30,204 nucleotides of DNA from an uncultured bacterium. GTDB lineage: Bacteria; Krumholzibacteriota; Krumholzibacteriia; LZORAL124-64-63. This document shows, in pieces, positions 25,878 through 30,204 of the stretch (the first letter of the stretch is position 1; the number at the start of each line of letters is the position of its first letter). The translations under genes and the position numbers were made by a program. The DNA is taken from assembly GCA_903847545.1 (NCBI GenBank), contig CAINDZ010000627.1:1-30204 (forward strand), read 5' to 3'. The notes beneath the pieces are model-generated. The model saw only the letters and a list, made by a program, of their open reading frames with translations, searched no databases and had not been told where the DNA came from.

Positions 25878-26811
25878 GGCCGGTCCCCGCGCCCGTGTCG
25901 CCACCCTCGCCGACGATGACCTGGAAGCGGGCGGGCTCGACGCCGATGACGATGGCCCACTCCGGCGCCACGACCTGCGGCGCCACGAGGTGGACGCCGG
26001 GCGCCAGGCCATCGGCCGACAGCGAGACCCGCAAGCGACGGGTGTCCAGCACCCGCAGCGAATCGGCGACGCCACGCAGCAGTACGTCGGCCCGCGCCGG
26101 CGAGACCGCCAGTCCCCTGCCCTGCGCGTCCGGCAGCGCGGATACCGCCACGTCGGCAACGGTGCGCTCGGCCAGGGGCCCCACGCCGTAGATCACCCGC
26201 ACCTCGTGCTCGGAAAGCTGCAGGTGCACGTCGGGCGGCACGATGTGCAGCACCGTGGAGCCGATGCCGTCCAGTTGCGAGAGGTCCAGCGGCGCAGTGG
26301 CCACCACCAACTGGTCGGGGAAGTAGCGCGCCGGTCCGGTGACCGTGACGACGTCCGGCGTCAGCACAGGCCGGGCCAGGTGGCCGTAGCCCGCGCGCAA
26401 GCCGCCGACCGTCGTCAATGACACCGGTACGGTGCGCGTCAGCTGCCCGTCGATGCGGATCGACAGCCTGTCCGGCTCGACGACGTCCACGACATCGAGG
26501 TCGGTCAGCACGTCCGCCCGCTCGACCGGCACGGTGAACGTGCGCCCGGGACGGCGCTCGGCCAGGTCCACCCGCACCTCGCCGGCATCGCGGTGCAGGT
26601 ACCGGTGCGACAGGAGCCGCAGCTTGCTCCCGCGCACGCGCACGCGCACCTCGCGGGGCAGCCCGCTGCCGACGACCGTGCAGCCCTCCTGCAGGCCGAC
26701 GATGTGCAGCGGCAGCCCGATGGTCTGCTCGACAGACGACGTCGACGCCACCTGGAACCAGATCGCGATCGCGGCCACCAGGCACCCCAGCTTGAGCCCG
26801 AACCGGCTCAC
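25870..26811 (-). CDS. YbbR-like (CdaR-type) membrane protein
   Basis: The product is 313 residues. The start is GTG at 26811, overlapping the amidase stop as GTGA, giving MSRFGLKLGCLVAAIAIWFQV, the single N-terminal anchor typical of YbbR proteins. About three to four extracytoplasmic beta repeats follow: TIGLPLHIVGL to RVRGSKLRLL, RTFTVPVERADVL to RIDGQLTRTVPV, LTPDVVTVTGPARYFPDQLVVATAPLDLSQL, and TVADVAVSALP to VLLRGVADSLRVL. The segment VVTVTGPARY resembles the VxVxGP signature of the repeat. In Firmicutes YbbR (CdaR) partners with the diadenylate cyclase CdaA; no cyclase lies beside it here, but a PgpH-like c-di-AMP phosphodiesterase is four genes downstream. Confidence 0.85.
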   Translation of the reverse strand: MSRFGLKLGCLVAAIAIWFQVASTSSVEQTIGLPLHIVGLQEGCTVVGSGLPREVRVRVRGSKLRLLSHRYLHRDAGEVRVDLAERRPGRTFTVPVERADVLTDLDVVDVVEPDRLSIRIDGQLTRTVPVSLTTVGGLRAGYGHLARPVLTPDVVTVTGPARYFPDQLVVATAPLDLSQLDGIGSTVLHIVPPDVHLQLSEHEVRVIYGVGPLAERTVADVAVSALPDAQGRGLAVSPARADVLLRGVADSLRVLDTRRLRVSLSADGLAPGVHLVAPQVVAPEWAIVIGVEPARFQVIVGEGGDTGAGTGHE

Positions 26812-28475
26812 GGCCGCACCCCCAGGGCCGGCAGGCGCAAACGCTGGCCGATGCGCAGCTCGCGCTGGCGGTCGGTGAGGTTGTTGCGCTTGGCGATCTC
26901 GTTCATCGTCGTCCCGTAGCGCGCCGCGAGTTCCCACAGGCTGTCGCCGCTGCGCACCTTGTACACGTGCTCCCACCGGTCGTCGCCCGCCCGGGCCACC
27001 ACCGGCCGTGCCGTGCGCCCCCGCTGGGGCACCGTCCCGGCGCGCCACTCGTCGATGCCCGCCACGATCGCGCCGGCCAGCTGCCGCCGTCCTTCCGGGT
27101 CCGCCAACAGGCGGGCATCATCGGGATTCGACAGGTAGGCCACCTCGACCAGCGCCGACGGCATCGCCAGGGTCTTGAGCACCTGGAAGCCTGCCTGCTT
27201 GACGCGCCTGCCCGCGACCACGCCCGTCCTGTCCGTCGCCGCCAGGAGCGCCGCGGCCAGCCGCCCGGAATCCTGCAGCACCCGCGTCATCTTGAGGTCC
27301 ATCAGGATGTCCACGACCAGGTCCGCATGAACCTCGCCGGGCGGCAGGCCGACCAGGCCGGCGGCATTCTCCTTGTCCGCGAGCTCGCGCGCCTCGCGGT
27401 CGGTCGCCCCCTGCAACGACACGAAGTAGACCTCGGTGCCGGACACGGCAGGCTTCGGGTGCGTATTGCAATGCACCGAGACGAACACGTCACCCTTCTC
27501 GCGCTGCGCGATCTCGACGCGCTTACCCAACGCGAGGAACCGGTCGCGGTCCCGGGTCAGGACCACGCGATACCCCGGCAGCTTGCGCAACTGGCGGGCC
27601 ACTTCGCGCCCGATATCCAGGCAGATATCCTTTTCCAGCAGGTCGCCCCTGATGGCGCCGGGATCGTCGCCGCCGTGCCCCGGATCAATGACGACGACGA
27701 ACGGCTCGATCGGCCCGGACACCGGCCCGCCATCGGCCTCGTCCGACTTCGCCGGCGTCGAATCCGCGACGGCGACCGTTTCCGGCGGCACCGTGGACCC
27801 CGAGGGCGCCGGTTCAGTGCGGCGGGTCCCGGAGTCCGCCGGGGCGCCGGCGACCTGGGCCTGCTCCTGCTCCTGCGCCTGCGCCCCTTGGGCGACGAGG
27901 GGAACCTCACGCGCCGCCGCCGCCGCCGCCACGGGCGATGACGCCGCCTCGGCCGGCGCCGGCACCCCGCCATCGACCTTGGCGCCGGCCGGGATGGAAT
28001 CGCGCGCGACCACCGGCGGCGCCGGCGCCGCCTCCACGGGGCCGCCGCCGCGCAGGATGTCGATCACGATGCGGTCGGGCTTGCCGGCGGCGGGCGCCAG
28101 CGAGAAGGCACGGAAGTCCCGGCGGCCGACCAGGTCGATCACGATCTGCGCCCGGTCCTCGCCCACGTTGCAGCGCAGGCGCTGCACCAGGGCATCGCCG
28201 ATGGGCCGGTCCGCGCCGTTGTCGAACAACGCGCCGGGGATGTTGACGGCGATCCGGTCGGGATCCTCGACACGCCGGACCTCGAACGAGGCCGCCCGGT
28301 CGAGGTCCAGCACGATGCGCGTGTGGTCGGGCGCCGAGAAATGGCGCACGCGCAGGACGCGCGGCGCCGGCGTCGCCGCCCAGGCAAACCCGGTGGCCAG
28401 GCACGTCAAAGCCAGCAGGACGACCAGGGCCGTCCCGCAACGCCGCGCTGCAGCCGCGCTCAGCGGCAAGACCAT
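26808..28475 (-). CDS. N-acetylmuramoyl-L-alanine amidase (AMIN, amidase_3, LysM)
   Basis: This exported 555-residue enzyme should cleave the amide bond between MurNAc and L-Ala in peptidoglycan during septal splitting or remodelling. A signal peptide (residues 1-34, AWAA end) precedes an AMIN domain (about 37-143: LRVRHFSAPDHTRIVLDLD, RIAVNIPGALF, RIVIDILRGG). An Ala/Pro/Glu-rich linker runs 145-255. The amidase_3 domain (about 258-475) keeps its zinc site and catalytic residues: DPGHGGDDPGA (His267), Glu281, SVHCNTH (His335) and SALVEVAYLSN (Glu444). One LysM lies at about 502-548 (YKVRSGDSLWELAARYGT). The ATG at 28475 has AAGGAG ten bases upstream. Architecture is AmiB/AmiC-like. It heads the run of genes after a possible promoter. 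Confidence 0.95.
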   Translation of the reverse strand: MVLPLSAAAARRCGTALVVLLALTCLATGFAWAATPAPRVLRVRHFSAPDHTRIVLDLDRAASFEVRRVEDPDRIAVNIPGALFDNGADRPIGDALVQRLRCNVGEDRAQIVIDLVGRRDFRAFSLAPAAGKPDRIVIDILRGGGPVEAAPAPPVVARDSIPAGAKVDGGVPAPAEAASSPVAAAAAAREVPLVAQGAQAQEQEQAQVAGAPADSGTRRTEPAPSGSTVPPETVAVADSTPAKSDEADGGPVSGPIEPFVVVIDPGHGGDDPGAIRGDLLEKDICLDIGREVARQLRKLPGYRVVLTRDRDRFLALGKRVEIAQREKGDVFVSVHCNTHPKPAVSGTEVYFVSLQGATDREARELADKENAAGLVGLPPGEVHADLVVDILMDLKMTRVLQDSGRLAAALLAATDRTGVVAGRRVKQAGFQVLKTLAMPSALVEVAYLSNPDDARLLADPEGRRQLAGAIVAGIDEWRAGTVPQRGRTARPVVARAGDDRWEHVYKVRSGDSLWELAARYGTTMNEIAKRNNLTDRQRELRIGQRLRLPALGVRP

Positions 28476-28550
28476 GAAAAAGCGCTCCTTCGGCCTTCCA
28501 CCCCGCCACCGGAGTTGCCGGCGTCCCTGCCAGCGGATATGGCCGACGGC

Positions 28551-28580
28551 AGGATACCACAACCGCCCACGGGCGGCCAA
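28551..28580 (-). promoter_or_regulatory. Weak candidate promoter upstream of the amidase
   Basis: On the minus strand TTGGCC (28575-28580, four of six) and TATCCT (28551-28556, four of six, preceded by TGG) are 18 bases apart, about 75 bases before the amidase ATG. A small inverted repeat lies in the spacer. It is the best promoter-like pair in the 233-base gap and could start the long amidase-to-glyS operon. Confidence 0.35.
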
Positions 28581-28654
28581 GCCGTATGGCGGCCGGGAAA
28601 GGCCGCCCGGCGGGATCGACGAGACCCGCCGGCGCCTGGTCGGCGGCCGGCGGG
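28563..28654 (-). other. Three inverted repeats between the sigma factor and amidase genes
   Basis: CCCGCCGGC (28625-28633) pairs with GCCGGCGGG (28646-28654), with an inner GCC/GGC and a TGGTC loop. GGCGGCC (28588-28594) pairs with GGCCGCC (28601-28607). CCGCCC (28563-28568) faces GGGCGG (28571-28576). The first hairpin lies about 55 bases past the sigma gene's stop and could act as a terminator or processing site, but no U-tract follows. Confidence 0.5.
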
Positions 28655-28708
28655 CCCCTTGTCCGCCCGGTCCACGCCCGCCGACGGTCGCCGGCGCGCG
28701 GGATCCGC

Positions 28709-29563
28709 TCAGTAGTAGTCCTGCAGGGCGGCCAGCCCGTGCCCCTGCCGGAGCTTGACCAGCGCCTTCTCCTTGATCTGCCGGATCCGCTCGCGCGTCA
28801 GCCCGAGCCGTTCCCCGATCACCTGCAGCGTCTGGGCTTCCTCCCAGCCGAGCCCGAAATACATCACGACGACCTGCGCCTCGCGCTCGGTCAGCACCGC
28901 GAGCGCGCGGCGGACGTCCTCGCGCAGCCCTCGCTCGAGCACGGCCGAGTCGGGCGGCGCCTGGTTCGTGTCCTCGATGACCTCGGCCAGCGGACGGTCC
29001 GAGCCGTCCTGCCCGACGTCGTCCAGGGCCACTTCCGTGTGGTCGGCCCGCAGCGCCTGCACCACCTCGTTGCGGCTGAGCCCCAGGCGCTGGGCCAGCT
29101 GGCCGGGACGCGGATCGAGCACGCCGTCCTGTTGCAGTTGCACGCGCGCCCGGTTGATCTTGATCAGCACGGCCGTCTGGTTCTGCGGCAGCCGGATCGT
29201 GCGCGACTTGTCCAGGAGCGCCTGCATGATCGACTGCCGGATCCACCAGACGGCATACGAGATGAACCGGTACCCCCGCTTCTCGTCGAAACGGTGCGCG
29301 GCCTTGAGCAGTCCCAGGTTGCCCTCGTTGATCAGGTCCGAGAGCATCAGTCCCTGGTTGACATACCGCTTGGCGACCGAGACGACGAAGCGCAGGTTCG
29401 CCCGGACGAGCGTCTGAAGCGCCTCGTCATCACCGTTCTTCACGCGCTGGGCCAGGTCGATCTCCTGTTCCCGCGTCAGCAACTCGAAGCGGTTGATGTC
29501 GCGGAAATAGACCTCGAGACCCTTCTCGTGCATCGCCGGTAGGAAGCTTCTCTTGGCGGCCAT
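28709..29563 (-). CDS. RpoD-like sigma-70 factor (short, without region 1.1)
   Basis: The product is 284 residues and directs RNA polymerase to promoters. Region 1.2 (EVYFRDINRFELLTREQEIDLAQRV, residues 17-41 in two runs) is followed by region 2 (RANLRFVVSVAKRYVNQGL, LSDLINEGNLGLLKAAHRFD, YRFISYAVWWIRQSIMQAL), region 3 (GQLAQRLGLSRNEVVQAL) and region 4 with its helix-turn-helix (LTEREAQVVVMYFGLGWEE, LQVIGERLGLTRERIRQIKE). The absence of region 1.1 and the length match both the primary sigma of FCB bacteria and group 2 factors such as RpoS, so primary versus alternative role is open. The ATG at 29563 has a strong GGGAGG six to seven bases upstream. It follows the HtrA gene by 30 bases and is probably cotranscribed with it. 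Confidence 0.95.
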   Translation of the reverse strand: MAAKRSFLPAMHEKGLEVYFRDINRFELLTREQEIDLAQRVKNGDDEALQTLVRANLRFVVSVAKRYVNQGLMLSDLINEGNLGLLKAAHRFDEKRGYRFISYAVWWIRQSIMQALLDKSRTIRLPQNQTAVLIKINRARVQLQQDGVLDPRPGQLAQRLGLSRNEVVQALRADHTEVALDDVGQDGSDRPLAEVIEDTNQAPPDSAVLERGLREDVRRALAVLTEREAQVVVMYFGLGWEEAQTLQVIGERLGLTRERIRQIKEKALVKLRQGHGLAALQDYY

Positions 29564-29593
29564 GGCCGTCCTCCCTGCCAGTGTGGGGCACCG

Positions 29594-30204
29594 TCAGTTC
29601 TCGACCCCGGAGCGCTTCGGCTCCACCTGCACATAGCGTTCAGCGCTGCCCGTCCTGACCAGGATGGTCAGGGGGGCCGGCACCGCCGTGTGCTCCGTGC
29701 GGACCTCGTCCCACGCGGACAGGTCCCCAATCCTCTTGCCGTCGACGGACACCAGGACATCGCCGGGCCGGATGCCCGCCAGGGCGCCCGCCTCGCCGTC
29801 CCGGGCCTCGACAACGATCACGCCGGCCGAAGCCGTGACGCCGAGCAGTTCCTTGAGGCGACCGACGCGCACATCCGCGCCGTCCAGGGCGGCCACCTCG
29901 AGGCCGAGCCAGGCGGACTGCGACGTGGCGGTCGCACCCTCGGACGTCGCGGCCTCCAGGTCGACAGGCGTCACGTCGAGCGCCATCTCACGTCCATCCC
30001 GGAACAGCGCCACCTTCACTGCGGCGCCGAGCGGCGAATCCGCGATCTGGAACTGCAGTTGCCGATTGCTCTCGGCCGCGCGGCCGCCGAAGCGCGTGAT
30101 GATGTCACCCGCGACGATGCCCGCCCGCGCCGCCGGCGACGACGGCGCCACCTTGACCACGCGCACGCCGGTCTCCGGCTCGCCGGGACGCGCCTCGCCG
30201 ACCA
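29594..30204 (-). CDS. HtrA/DegP-family protease, C-terminal PDZ region (cut by window end)
   Basis: Only the last 203 residues are in the window and the frame remains open at the edge. The first PDZ domain reads VRVVKVAPSSPAARAGIVAGD and IITRFGGRAAESNRQLQFQI, ending ALFRDGREMALDVTP. A linker rich in Ala, Ser and Thr follows, then a second PDZ domain: AGVIVVEARDGEAGALAGI, RPGDVLVSVDGKRIGDLSAWDEV, ending ERYVQVEPKRSGVEN. Two tandem C-terminal PDZ domains are the hallmark of DegP/DegQ-type periplasmic quality-control proteases. The trypsin-like domain with its His-Asp-Ser triad would lie beyond the window, so an active protease is inferred. It is 30 bases upstream of the sigma factor gene. A degenerate, protease-less PDZ protein is the alternative. 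Confidence 0.82.
   Translation of the reverse strand, partial: VGEARPGEPETGVRVVKVAPSSPAARAGIVAGDIITRFGGRAAESNRQLQFQIADSPLGAAVKVALFRDGREMALDVTPVDLEAATSEGATATSQSAWLGLEVAALDGADVRVGRLKELLGVTASAGVIVVEARDGEAGALAGIRPGDVLVSVDGKRIGDLSAWDEVRTEHTAVPAPLTILVRTGSAERYVQVEPKRSGVEN

Overview
The window is strongly GC-rich and almost every gene lies on the minus strand, so transcription runs from high to low coordinates. Sixteen protein genes are supported, two of them cut by the window edges. The organism is not named by the sequence. Clear Shine-Dalgarno sites, E. coli-like -35/-10 promoters, a short RpoD-like sigma factor, and exported proteins ending in FlgD-Ig/type IX-sorting-like domains together suggest a GC-rich, FCB-related candidate phylum with a two-membrane envelope (for example Eisenbacteria- or Krumholzibacteriota-like). 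This placement is inference.

High-coordinate half (12.6-30.2 kb), in transcription order: an HtrA-type protease (only its PDZ part is present), a group-1/2 sigma-70 factor, a 233-base gap with hairpins and a candidate promoter, then a compact run of AMIN/amidase_3/LysM amidase, YbbR-like protein, PhnD-like anchored binding protein, hisS, aspS, phoH (ybeZ type), a PgpH-like 7TM-HD phosphodiesterase, ybeY, a CNNM/CorC (HlyC) family membrane protein, recO, glyQ and glyS. Many junctions overlap by 4-8 bases (ATGA, GTGA, TTGA), which indicates one translationally coupled operon. A textbook intrinsic terminator closes it after glyS. Its themes are envelope maintenance, c-di-AMP turnover, aminoacyl-tRNA supply, rRNA maturation and recombinational repair.

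Low-coordinate half (1-12.5 kb): two transcription units for large exported proteins sit between glyS and ppdK. The first unit is a single 1008-residue secreted protein with its own promoter, a long structured leader of about 280 nt, and a triple-hairpin 3' end. The second unit starts from a near-consensus promoter (TTGACA, 18-base spacer, TATATT) and encodes two lipoproteins with related N-terminal Ig-like regions, followed by a secreted Asp-box (BNR) beta-propeller protein. Each gene junction in this unit carries a perfect GC-rich hairpin. A terminator-like hairpin follows, then ppdK (pyruvate, phosphate dikinase), which is cut by the window start at its catalytic histidine.

The recO-glyQ-glyS-ppdK order is a known bacterial neighbourhood, so the roughly 11-kb exported-protein block looks like an insertion into it. 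That four-gene block is the best candidate for something undescribed. Its function cannot be read from sequence alone; a surface-exposed or secreted assembly is the most defensible guess.
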